From positions 340,860,644-340,924,643 of the forward strand of contig NC_061514.1 of NCBI RefSeq assembly GCF_022539505.1: a stretch of DNA of 64,000 nucleotides. Reading direction: 5' to 3'. The translations under genes were made by a program, and so were the position numbers. The DNA is from Lolium rigidum. Lineage: Eukaryota; Streptophyta; Magnoliopsida; Poales; Poaceae. Positions 54,601 through 64,000 of this stretch are shown here, one piece after another. Numbering within the stretch: the stretch's first letter is position 1; each line of letters begins with the position of its first letter. The notes beneath the pieces are model-generated. The model did not search any database, had not been told where the DNA came from, and worked only from the letters and a program-made list of their open reading frames with translations.

Positions 54601-56470
54601 TCATCAGCATCATATGATTCCACAATTCTTGGGATTTGATGCTTTTTTCGATACGGGGAGAAAACCCAAGCATATGCATCAATAGATGCACATAGCTATT
54701 TTTATTACGAAGTCATCAGGTTCAGAGCTTACAGCTCAAGGATCATAAAGGGTGGATACATAAATCCGCCAGCGGAAAAAATAGAAAACAAGTCGACTAT
54801 GCACCTTGTATTCATCTAGTAAGCCGCCAGCCAGCCTGGTCGAAGATATCCCGTGCAACCGTCTTCAGACGGGTGGATCCAGAATCCATATGTGCCTGTT
54901 GCGCCTCCGGCAGTAGGAAAGACCACTCGTGGATCCAATGAGTAGCCATACGGATAACCTGTAAAAAATGAGCATTTCCTTTCTTGTTAAAGATTATATC
55001 ATCTCCGTAATTCCATAAATACCATATAATAGCACAAGTTCCAACTCGAATTCGTTCCTTTGTATCTTTATCAATCCCATTCAATTACCAAACATATTTG
55101 TACAATTAGTTGGTGGGACAATATTGAAAGTAAACTGAACTACTCTCCAAACAAGACAAGCAAAGGGACAATCAAAAAATAAATGATTAATGGATCCCTC
55201 ATGATCACAAAAAGCGCATTTTTTACAACCATGCCAATTTTGTTTTGACAAATTATCTTTTGTAAGAATCACTTTTTGTTGAAGGAACCACATAAAAATC
55301 CTAATCTTTAGTGGTACTTTAAGCTTCCATATATACTTCTTCAAATAGACCGATGTCCATTCATAATATCAGTATACATAGACTTGACAGAGAAAGAGCT
55401 GGAATCAGAAAGCTTCCAAACAAACTTATCCTCTTCATCATTCAAATTAACAGATAAAAGACGCTGAACCAAATGGATAACCATCCCATTTAGCATCAGA
55501 TAAAATCTTCCTGAACTCAACATTTAGAGGACTATTTGCTAACACATCACACACCAAGACATTTCTTCGGCGAACAATATAATACAACGAAGGATATTGA
55601 TCGGCCAGAGTAATTTGGCCCAACCAAGTATCCTCCCAAAATCTGGTTAAATGGCCATTTCCAACAGCAAAAGAACCTCTCTCGAAGAAGTCATCATTCA
55701 CTCTCATTAAGCCCTTCCAAAAAGGGGAGTCCGTCGACTTCGCTGTCACTTGTGACAACGTCTTATTGTAAAGGTACTTTCTGCGCAACAGCTCCTGCCA
55801 CAAACCATCTTCATCAAGTAATTCGAAAAGCCATTTGCTTAATAAACACCTATTTTTGATCTCAAGTACCTTGATACCTAGCCCCCTTGATCCTTTGCTC
55901 GACAAATAATATTCCACTTGGTCAATCGGTATTTTCTCCTAGATTGATCACTTTGCCAGAAAAAACGAGACCGATAAAAATCCATCCTTTTTAATACCCC
56001 TTTAGGTATTTCAAGGAAAGATAGCATGAACATAGGTAAACTTGTCAAAACCAAATTTATAAGGATTAACCTATCTCTGTATGAGAGTAGCTTGCCTTGC
56101 CAACAACCAAGTATCTTTTCAAACCTGTTGGGTTTCCATTCTTTATTCAAAAGCCTCCTATAGTGAATTGGTATGCCTAAGTATTTAAAAGGTAGGGAGC
56201 CGGCCTCACACCAAAATACTTTTATACTGAGCCACCTCATCTTCCGTCCCAAAACAAAAAATCTCACTTCTGTGAAAATTTGAATCCGGACAACTGTTCA
56301 AAGATACAAAGAATTAATTTCATGTTCACTGCCTTCTCGAGGTTGTGCTCCATGAATAATATTGTATCATCCACATATTAAAGAATGGAAATTCCACCAT
56401 CACCTAGATGAGGAATAAGGCTACCAATCTGCCCATCCTCTTTAGCACGTGATAAACTTTATACAATTAT
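54600..56470 (-). pseudogene. 5'-truncated LINE, reverse transcriptase to tail
   Basis: The RT catalytic motif YVDD is at 56366-56377, right after an in-frame stop. It is followed by PFKYLGIPIHYRRL and LSYRDRLILINLVLTSLPMF (56267-55878), GLGIKVLEIKNRCLLSKWLF and FWEDTWLG (55917-55447), and the zf-RVT segment CKKCAFCDHEGSINHLFFDC (55344-55081). A C-terminal piece follows (55084-54812). Stops and shifts make it inactive. The 3' end lies near 54620-54720; the 5' part is absent. Confidence 0.85.
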
Positions 56471-57070
56471 CCTGTGCTACTTAACATATCGTTAGATCAT
56501 CACTAATGTTGTTATCTAACACACAAAACCATAACGGTGGGGAAATGTTATTTCACCAATGGAGTTCCGTCGAGCCCACGCAGGAACATGCACACTTCGT
56601 AAATTCCGATAAGTTTTAGTTAAAAATTATACATTGTACGAGCTAACTCAAATATCTCCTCTGTGGTATATATATCGAACATAGCAAAGAGGGAATATCC
56701 ATTAGTGCATAATGAAATTCCGTAGCTCCCCGCCTCTGACGTGGTTCAAGTCAAATTATTTTGGACCCCAATACGACACGGTGAATCAGGGCGTGATCCA
56801 GTGGTAGTAACTCGCCATGTGGTAAGATCAAAATTCAAAATTGCCATCTACCCGTTGGTAGAAAAATCATCCTCATGGAATTTCGTCGCACCCACGATGG
56901 AATTGTGCATGCTCCATAAATTCCGATAATTTTTAATTACAAAATGAATACGGAGTACATTGTAGGATTACAAATTAACTCACATATCTGGTGTACAATA
57001 CTGCTAAGTTGAGCCCTAGAGAATTAAGACGTCTTGCTACTCAACACTAGTATACACTATATGCATATCT
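56471..57070. repeat. Diverged direct duplication downstream of the P450
   Basis: A block of about 130 bp at 56550-56680 (ggagttccgtcgagcccacg ... attccgataagttttag ... aactcaaatatct) recurs at about 56870-57000 with many changes. The intervening 190 bases show nothing else. No gene. Confidence 0.55.
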
Positions 57071-59133
57071 CTACATCTCCAAGCTCTTTAGGATCATGGG
57101 AAGCCCAAACTTGGGCCGCAGCGTGATCACGTCCATGGGGGCATGGACGTACTTAGGGGACAGGGAGAAGGAGAACCTCTGAAGAATCACGGCGATCACG
57201 GCCTTGGCTTCGATCATCGCGAAGTTCTGCCCGATGCACGACCTCGGACCACTGGAGAAAGAGAGAAGTGCGTTGGGGTGCTTCGCAGCCATGGTGACAC
57301 CTTTCTCGAACCTCATAGGCTTGAACTCATCGGCGTCCTCACCCCAGACCTCCTTATCACGATGTATCGTCGCGATGGGGATGGTCAGGACAGTGCCTTG
57401 GGGCACTTTGATGCCGCCGACCTCGATATCCGAACCAGTCTTCCTCTGAATGACCGCTACAGGGGCGTATAACCTGAGAGTTTCCAGTAGGAACATGTTG
57501 ACGAGCTTGAGTTTGTTGAGCATGTCGCCGGTGGGAACCTCGTTGCCGCACTCCGTCAGCACCTCCTCCCTGAGCTTGTTCTGCCACTCCGGGTGCGTGC
57601 TCAGCAGGAACATGGTCCAGGTGAGCAGGTGCGAGCTGGTGTCGTGCCCGGCGAAGAAGAAGGTCTTGCACTCGTCGATGATCTCGTCCATGCTCAGAAT
57701 CGGGTTCTCCCCGTGCTCCGGCGCGCAGGCCTCGAGCATAAGCCCGAGCAGGTCGTGTCCGTAGCCCATGGTGTCTTTGGCGGCTAGGCGGCTCTTGATG
57801 ATGTTCATGAGCTTTGTCCTCACCTCCTTGTCGAGCTTCGATATCTGAAGGTTCTTTCTGGTTGGAAGGTACCTGAATAATTTAATTAACACGGGCTGGT
57901 TAATATTCCGCTGTACATGTGAAACTGTTTATGCATTCTGTGTCCATTTGAACTGACAAAGGTGAAAAGGGCAGGGAGTGAGTGACTGATTCTCCCAACG
58001 CTGTGTGGAAAGGTATTGAGAATTACCTAAATCCTGGAATTTGGACGTTGAACACGGTGGAGAAGGCAAGAAACTGAAGCTCCCTCTGCGCGAGGAAGAC
58101 CTTCTTCCCCTCCGTGTAGCTGCTCCCGAACGCCGTGTGGGAGATGACGTCCGCGGTGAGCTCCTCAAATTGGCTGCTCAGCTCGATCTCCACCAGGCTG
58201 CCTTTCTCCAGCTTGGCCTTCCACTCCGACATCATTGACCCGGCACAGTCGGACATGGTCACCGTCATCATCTGCGGAGCCAATTGTCAACGCACAATCC
58301 ATCAGCGACAATGACACTCCTAATTGTGTACTTAAGAAATCCTCAAAAAAATGTTTACTTAAGAAATTCAAACAAACACGTAGGCCCAAACCCCAATTGT
58401 CAATGCACAAAACATCAGCTAAAGAGACACGCCTAATTATGTACGTACTACGAAAAAGGGTACGAATACAAAAAATTTGAACAGGTCAACGTAGGATTGC
58501 TGCTAGATCTGCACACAAGTCTCATACCTTGAGCTTGTCCATGTTGAATGCGGGGTAGACGACCTTGCGGTGGCGCTTCCAGTCGTCGCCGTCGGTGAGC
58601 ACGAGGCCGTTGCCGAGGAGGCGTGCGATGTGCGGGTTGCCGATGTTCTTGGGGTAGAGCCCGTTGCGGTCGAAGAGCACCTGCTTCACCATGTTCACGT
58701 CGGCGACGCACAGCGTCGGCCTCGCGCCGAACCAGTACAGGAACGTGCGTCCTGCGGAGCAAACAAGCATGAACATCAGAACTGCAGCTAGACGAAAGAC
58801 GATGGTGTCCAACTGTCGATGGAATTCCAGCAGATTTATTAGTTAACTCGTACCGTGGATGGGGATCCATTTGCGCAAGTGAGGCTGAACCAAGGGGACG
58901 AAGTCGTGGGAGCCGACGTCCAGGGCCGCGCCGGCGACGTCCGCGCGGAGCTGCTTGATCTCGGCCAGGTTGCCGGCGAAGAACTTGTAGCCCGGCCCGC
59001 TGACGCCCTGCGCGCGGAGCTGCCTGGTGATGGCGCGCGGCCGCAACACGAGGTACACCAGCGCGTTGAACGCCCACGACGCCAGCACCGCCGCCACGGC
59101 CGCGGCCACCATCCAGGCCAGACCTATGGTCAT
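57071..59133 (-). CDS. Cytochrome P450, CYP709-like (CYP72 clan)
   Basis: Four exons: 58854-59133, 58528-58751, 58027-58271 and 57071-57872. All junctions are GT-AG and keep the frame, giving 516 residues. The N-terminus is a hydrophobic membrane anchor (WMVAAAVAAVLASWAFNALV). Diagnostic motifs are all present: I-helix AGHDTS (324-329), ExxR as ETLR (380-383), FKPMRF (433-438) and the heme loop FSSGPRSCIGQNFA with Cys462. The sequence is closest in memory to CYP709C proteins of wheat and rice. Wheat CYP709C1 hydroxylates fatty acids at sub-terminal positions; the substrate here is inferred. It should sit in the ER membrane facing the cytosol and use NADPH-P450 reductase. It appears intact. 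Assignment to clan is secure; the family is likely. Confidence 0.9.
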
Positions 59134-59314
59134 GGTAGTCGCCCAGGAGTCGGGAGCTAGTCGCTGATCAAGGTCGGCTCGGAGACTCTTGGGGTACGGT
59201 GGCGGAGGAAATATCAGCGACCTGACTGTATGACTGTGATTTCTGTTCTGCTTGTCAGTCGAGATTGGAAATGTGATGGATTCTGTCTGAGTGAGAGCCG
59301 GGTCGATGAGGGTG

Positions 59315-59323
59315 ATATTTATA
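59315..59323 (-). promoter_or_regulatory. TATA box of the P450 gene
   Basis: The minus strand reads tataaatat about 182 bases upstream of the ATG, suggesting a 5' UTR of about 150 bases. Confidence 0.65.
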
Positions 59324-59499
59324 CGGGTTTGACCATCGCCGGCGTGTACGTTGCATTGCTGGTGGCCATGCGCGTCTCCTCTCGCGGTGACATCAGCTGT
59401 GATGCACGCTCCTTGCTTGCACCAAAAGGATGGTCTCCAGCTCGTGGGAACGTGTTTGGTTTTGGAGTTTGGTGGCCAAGGGGCCTTGGACCTACGCAC

Positions 59500-60640
59500 A
59501 AGTAGTCATTTTCACATGGGTATCACCACGTGCTCTTCTAGAGAAACTAGCTACCAGCCAATTTGCCGAGCGCGTCATTTTATTGGGCACCCGGACATCA
59601 TGAATCTCGTTTTTTAAAAAACTTCGACCAGAAAATTAAATAGTTTGCACGCTCGTATTATGAACGGTTTTCCTAATTCTCAGTAAACTGAGATTTACCT
59701 TAGAGCTTTGCAGCAATTGAAATCACGCCAAGATTCATGCGCCGTCTTCTACCTTGCACACACTAAGCGGGAGAAGGGAGGAGGGAGTGGCCGGGGGAAC
59801 GTCCGCCGAGCCGGATCCGGTGACGGTGACAACAAAGATGGACCTTAATTAGGGTTGGGGTGCGGGTGCGGGATGCCGACGCCAGAGAAGAAGGGGGCGG
59901 GGCTTAGAGGGATGGTCGGGGCAGTGGTGGACCAACAGAGGGGGGAGATTGAGGCAGGGCATGACGGCGAGGTGCGCAGCAGTGCGCCGGCGCCGAGCAG
60001 GGTGGACGGTGGTCCGGCCGACGGTGGTTGCAGGGGAGGCCGGATGTGAAGAAGAAGATACTAAGAGTTAAAGTTAATTGAGCCCTAGACAGACCCTAGT
60101 ATAAATAGTTGATTACATCCAGGTAGTACTTGTTTTGGAAATCTTTTAAAACTTTGAAACCAAGTTTTCAACTTCTTTTACTAATAAATAAATAAATAAA
60201 TAAAAAGAATCCAATTTTCACTTGTTGAAATAGTTGATTACATCCAGGATTCGTATGGAGAACTGCTACTACCTGATTGCTCGCCTTCTAGACTAAGGAA
60301 CTACAGACGTGAACAATTTTCACTTGTTGAGTGGCCACACCGCCACAGGCAGAAATGGGAACGGCACCAGGGTCTACCACTTCATCCCGTTTATCCCAGT
60401 TGACTTCTCTTCTTCGTTAGAATCCAATTTTCTTGTCAAACAAGATCCATGCCTGACAGGATAATACAGTAATAATAATGCACGCATACAGGAACAACGC
60501 GCTTGTGCCGTTCCAATTAGTGCAGATTTAACTATTCACATAAGAGTTAAGGCATGTAATGGGGGGAATATTGTAATGAGTTGCGGGAATGCCCAAAAAT
60601 ACCTAACCAAGTGATCTCCTTGGGAAACAAGTGGACTACT
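59500..60640. other. Upstream flank of the P450, no gene seen
   Basis: A GC-rich patch at 59770-60050 has a 64-codon open frame with no family resemblance, probably an old repeat. The rest is AT-rich. Confidence 0.4.
60183..60204. repeat. AAAT tetranucleotide microsatellite
   Basis: Five or so consecutive aata/aaat units. Confidence 0.8.
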
Positions 60641-60641
60641 A

Positions 60642-60878
60642 CTACCTCCGTTTTAAGAAATAAAACGCACGCGTATTCCGAGATGAATTTGGACCATAAA
60701 AATTGAGCACCAAAATTTTAATTATATTATATGAAATTTGTATCGTTGAATTCGTATCGAAGAGAACTGTTTAATGATATTAGTTTCATACAAATATTTT
60801 TTTATCTATTTAAAGTAATTCTTGGTCAACCAAAAAACTCGTAAAACAAGGGTGCCTTATTTCTTGAAACGGAGGTAG
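60642..60878. mobile_element. Stowaway-type MITE, 237 bp
   Basis: The ends ctacctccgttttaagaaat and, reversed, ctacctccgtttcaagaaat are near-perfect. TA flanks both sides (60640-60641, 60879-60880). A Tc1/Mariner-type non-autonomous element. Confidence 0.88.
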
Positions 60879-60889
60879 TATATCTATAT

Positions 60890-61440
60890 CTCGCTATCCA
60901 ACAAGCCTTACAAAATAATGCCTGGATCCATAAAGTTCCAGTGAAGGCTCAACAATTTATTGACATTTAAATCTAACTACGATCTGTTTAACTGATAAAG
61001 CCGTTTGGACCTTCTCTAAGAGTGGTCAATAGAAGTCCTCCGAGAACAAGGAACGACTCACTCCTCTCGTGTCGCTCCTCCAGGCGATCGAGAGGGGCAA
61101 ACCCTAAGCCGCCACCCCCATCCTCCCTCCCCTCTCCCCCTCCTCGTCGCCCCTAGAGGTGCTGCCGGCCGAAGGCCGCAGTGCCGGTGAAGGGGGCAGC
61201 GGGGATCTGGCCCTTGGCTACGGCCCCTGGCTCCTAGGACGGCCGGGTATAGAGGCTTCTACCCGACGGCGCTCTCCATCCTCGACGCGCCTCTCCCTTG
61301 GCCGACGACTACGGCGGCCGCTCCTCTATACGTGGTGGCGGGTGGTCTCGGGATCTGGCGGCTTGGTGGTGGTGGCATTCGGTGCTGGAGGTGTTGTTGG
61401 TCGTTCTCTCGGCGGGGTCCTAGACGCCAGATAACGAACC
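60890..61440. other. GC-rich segment, possibly a LINE 5' leader
   Basis: From 61080 it reads ggcaaaccctaagccgccac, followed by a C-rich stretch, as in the 5' leaders of grass LINEs. No ORF1 follows. The frame at 61159-61434 is of low complexity and unlike a protein family. Confidence 0.3.
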
Positions 61441-61804
61441 AGTGAACCAATGGTCTGACCGGTAAAAACCTGAACCAGTAGCGCTCGGGGGCTCGGCTAT
61501 TTCTTCATCAACAATTTGGCGCCATCTATTTTCGCTATTTTGTGGTTTCTACTTCGGCTCGACTTTTTCGCTGCACTCCAAAGCTTCATCGACCTAGCTG
61601 CATGGCATATCTCCGTTAACTCCATCGTACCTAATAAGCTAAGTATTTCCTTTAAATTAAACAAAGTTGATTATCATTTACTTTCGCTGCACCCGACACT
61701 CGGGGGTTGCGCTGTATAGATGCATTCTACATCTCAGGTCGACAAAAGAAGAACCACGCCTGGGAAAATCTACATCAACGAAGAACTCGATAAAAAAAAT
61801 CTGC

Positions 61805-62055
61805 GAGGAACCCGAAGAAATTTTCTCCAAGGAGGAACCCGATGAAATTGTCTTCAGGGAGGAACCCGACGAAATCATGTTCAGGGAGGAACCCGACGAA
61901 ATTTTCCTCAAGGAGGAACTCGACGAAATTTTTCTCTAGGAGGACCCGAAGAAATTTTCCTCAAGGAGGACCCGACGAAATTTTCCTCAAGCAGAAAACC
62001 GATGAAATTTTCCTCAAGGAGGACCCGAAGAAATTTTCCTCAATGAGGAACCAAA
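61805..62055 (+). repeat. 27-bp coding minisatellite, about nine units
   Basis: The unit gaggaacccgacgaaatttt plus cctcaag encodes the nonapeptide EEPDEIFLK. The first five units are in frame and end in a stop at 61939. Later units have lost one base (gaggacccg), so the frame shifts with each unit. Confidence 0.85.
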
Positions 62056-63103
62056 AAAAAAGAGGGTAAAAAAATCTTCGGGTTCATTGACTCGTCATTT
62101 ATTCCGATCAAGAGCATCGGGCGATGTACCTGACGACAATATAGAAGAACCAATATATTCGGCTATCCCATCATGCCGCGAAAAATATAAGAGCCCGAAA
62201 AATGGATCATTACATCAGCCGAACAAGGCGCTAGACAACATATTCTCGGAGCGCGTCCGCCGCGGTAAAAACTTCGAATGCCGTGACTCGTAAAAAGGTA
62301 ACGAAGGTAAGACCCCTGGATCCGTCCTGTGTGGCGTGGCATCGCACCCGAATGCGCTCTGCCACTTTATCCACATCAACAGATGTGAAGAAAAATCCCG
62401 GCGGACGCGCTGTGGACCCGATAATTTTTCTGGAATTCAGTTTCGGTAAGTCCTAAAGCGGCACGTTCTGAATTACGACAGTATCCCGAATTCGTGTTCG
62501 GGGACGCGAGTTTGAAGTAGGTTTATCTGGATTTGCCACTAGAGCAATTAACTAGTACCTGATCCATCAGATGAACCAGCCGCATTTACCAATATCCCTG
62601 TACAATATATTTGACGAAGAAAATATAGTGTCTCTTTGGTCTCGAAAAATTTGATAAAGAGAAAAAGCACGGAAATTTCATTTGATTCTGTAAATATATA
62701 AAGGTTTGTAGACTCAACTCAACTCTGCGACTTGAGTGGAGCCTACTCCCATCGGGAGCACATGAATTTCATTAAGTCCTCCAACAGGAGTCGATAAAAA
62801 GAGGGGTTGCGCCTGGAAATATAGTCAATTTTTTTATCGAGTAGTACAACTTGAGTCTATGCCCAAGTGCAAGCACTTGCCCATAGACTCGGGGGGCTAC
62901 TCCCATCGGGAGCGCTGGTCGCGCACCCGATAGAAAAATAACTTCGAGAATCGTCGACATCATCTACGCTACACGTGATCTACGATATTGACCTGATATA
63001 TATCTGGATCAATGGTCCCGCCTTGTATTTCTTCGACTTCAGAGATGATTATGATTTTAGTCTATACGCAAGTCTTCGACTTCCCTAGACACTCGGGGGC
63101 TAC

Positions 63104-63483
63104 TGACATGGGCATACCCTTCAGGTACCCATTATTAGTATACCTGGCTCGGCCCAATATGGAGAAGGCCCAAGAAGGCAACCCGAAGAAGTAGTCGAGT
63201 AGGAATCTTGTAAAACCCTAGGCTGGTTGCATATATAAAGTCAGCCAGGACACCCGATAGAAGGGGAGAAGAGGGAGACAACATAGCTCCGTCTACGTCG
63301 GCACCCTGTAAACATACTTATGATCATATAATAGATTCCTAGCAGCACGTAGGGATCCTCCACCGAGGGGACCCGAAGCTGGATACATCGTGTACCTAAT
63401 CTCGCTCCCGGAATCTCCATCGTTGCTCTCTCCCGAAATCCAAGTCTACAATACGTAGGCATTGGCGAGGTGATCCCTCGACA
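63104..63483 (+). repeat. 3' LTR of the truncated gypsy element, 380 bp
   Basis: Begins tgacatgggcatacccttca and ends gatccctcgaca. A TATA-like catatataaagtc at about 63229 would be its promoter. Confidence 0.6.
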
Positions 63484-64000
63484 ACCGGTCTGATTTTTAA
63501 AACTATGATCACATGGAGCTAATCCAATGGAGATATGGCAGAATAAGATCTAGCATCTACATTGCGAAACAGATCAAAGTAGCCTCAATAAAAAGGAGAA
63601 ACTGCGATTGCTTGCCAGATATAAAATGCACACCTCTTAGTGTTCGAGAGGGGCACGCTGAGAGAGGCACCTGAGCAAGTTGTTATGCTGCGTAGAGATG
63701 AGGAATCTAAGTGGGCACAACATGCAGAAGTGAAATACATCTAAGAGAGAGGGAATAATACAAAACAATTTCACTTAATCGCAAATGGAGAACATAGAAG
63801 AATGAATATATTTGAACTTGAGCAAGATGAGGAATCTGTCTTAGGACAATAAAATATCAAGAATCATAATACTTAGTTTGATATTTTCAATCCGGATTAC
63901 GGATGTAGTATAATATCTATTTTCCCTAGAAGACCTAGGTTTAACCGAATCTTAGGAAGAATTTGCTTAGTGTAAGATTACATTATTTGTCGAAAACCTT
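63484..64000. other. Window end, no gene seen
   Basis: AT-rich sequence after the gypsy LTR. No coding sequence or element ends recognised. Confidence 0.4.

Larger units (their letters stand above)
61441..63483 (+). mobile_element. Truncated gypsy element, 3' part with LTR
   Basis: At the left, catcaacaatttggcgccatc resembles an LTR end plus primer binding site. At the right a complete-looking LTR runs 63104-63483 with a PPT-like actcgggggctac before it. The interior is short (about 1.6 kb), with no gag or pol domains and a 27-bp coding minisatellite. The repeated phrase actcgggggctac / tactcccatcgggagc is typical of this gypsy group. The left LTR is mostly missing. Confidence 0.55.

Noticed and set aside
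56780..56850. tRNA or SINE-like A/B boxes (gatccagtggtag ...)
   Set aside because: There is an A-box-like phrase but no convincing B box, cloverleaf or A-tail.
57143..57787. Plus-strand frames over the P450
   Set aside because: Antisense shadows of exon 4 with no family resemblance.
58843..59499. Longer P450 N-terminus in the open frame upstream of 59133
   Set aside because: The upstream part includes the TATA motif and 5' UTR. The ATG at 59133 begins a normal membrane anchor.
61159..61434. 91-codon GC-rich frame
   Set aside because: Low complexity (Gly, Arg, Ser), no family and no plausible promoter; probably a repeat leader.
61441..63488. accgg as a target duplication of the gypsy remnant
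   Set aside because: accgg follows the right LTR and also occurs at about 61460, but no LTR start (TG) follows it on the left, so it is likely chance.

Overview
The window looks like nuclear DNA of a pooid grass, most likely Triticeae (wheat, barley, rye, Aegilops) or a close relative such as oat or ryegrass. The genes have GT-AG introns and grass-type products. The intergenic space is packed with nested LTR retrotransposons, LINEs, CACTA, Mutator-like, Harbinger-like and Stowaway elements. One LTR family resembles Triticeae Sabrina, and a 100-N assembly gap sits at 22777-22876. Species and family names are from memory, without a database search.

Five host genes are supported. They are a two-exon protein with an XS-type zinc finger (610-1773, +), a two-exon RCI2/PMP3 small membrane protein (6356-6618, -), an intronless E-class PPR protein (15850-17949, -; the ATG is 21 bases inside the longer GTG-started frame), an intronless SIAMESE-related CDK inhibitor (37460-37720, -), and a four-exon CYP709-like cytochrome P450 (57071-59133, -). 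They are unrelated in function; there is no operon logic here. They are islands among transposons.

Region by region. 1-9 kb: the zinc-finger gene, a 1.75-kb TIR element with TAA target duplication carrying a broken grass-specific ORF, the RCI2 gene, and a LINE remnant split by a 342-bp MITE. 9-15 kb: two local tandem duplications, whose copies serve as empty-site references for inserted elements (Stowaway, a TIR element, a LINE tail). 15.8-20.6 kb: the PPR gene and a decayed LINE. 20.8-31 kb: a nested LTR pile, including inverted Sabrina-like LTR pieces, more than 5.1 kb of one long gypsy-type LTR, and a copia end with gag, PBS and a complete LTR. 31-37.4 kb: AT-rich repeats and a 2.6-kb deleted CACTA element with CCA target duplication. 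37.4-41.8 kb: the SMR gene and a 2.4-kb Mutator-like element (9-bp duplication) filled with two related tandem arrays. 41.8-50 kb: a complete 8167-bp retrotransposon (1599-bp LTRs, GTGAG duplication, gag and protease only) inserted inside an older MITE. 50-56.5 kb: MITE cluster, CACTA-type coding remnant, copia LTR fragment, LINE. 57-64 kb: the P450 gene, a Stowaway element, and the 3' part of a gypsy element with a 27-bp coding minisatellite.

No convincing unknown system was found. The strongest unusual observations are the minisatellite-filled Mutator-like element, the gag-protease-only retrotransposon with long non-coding interior, and the two TIR element types that each carry a different grass-specific ORF.
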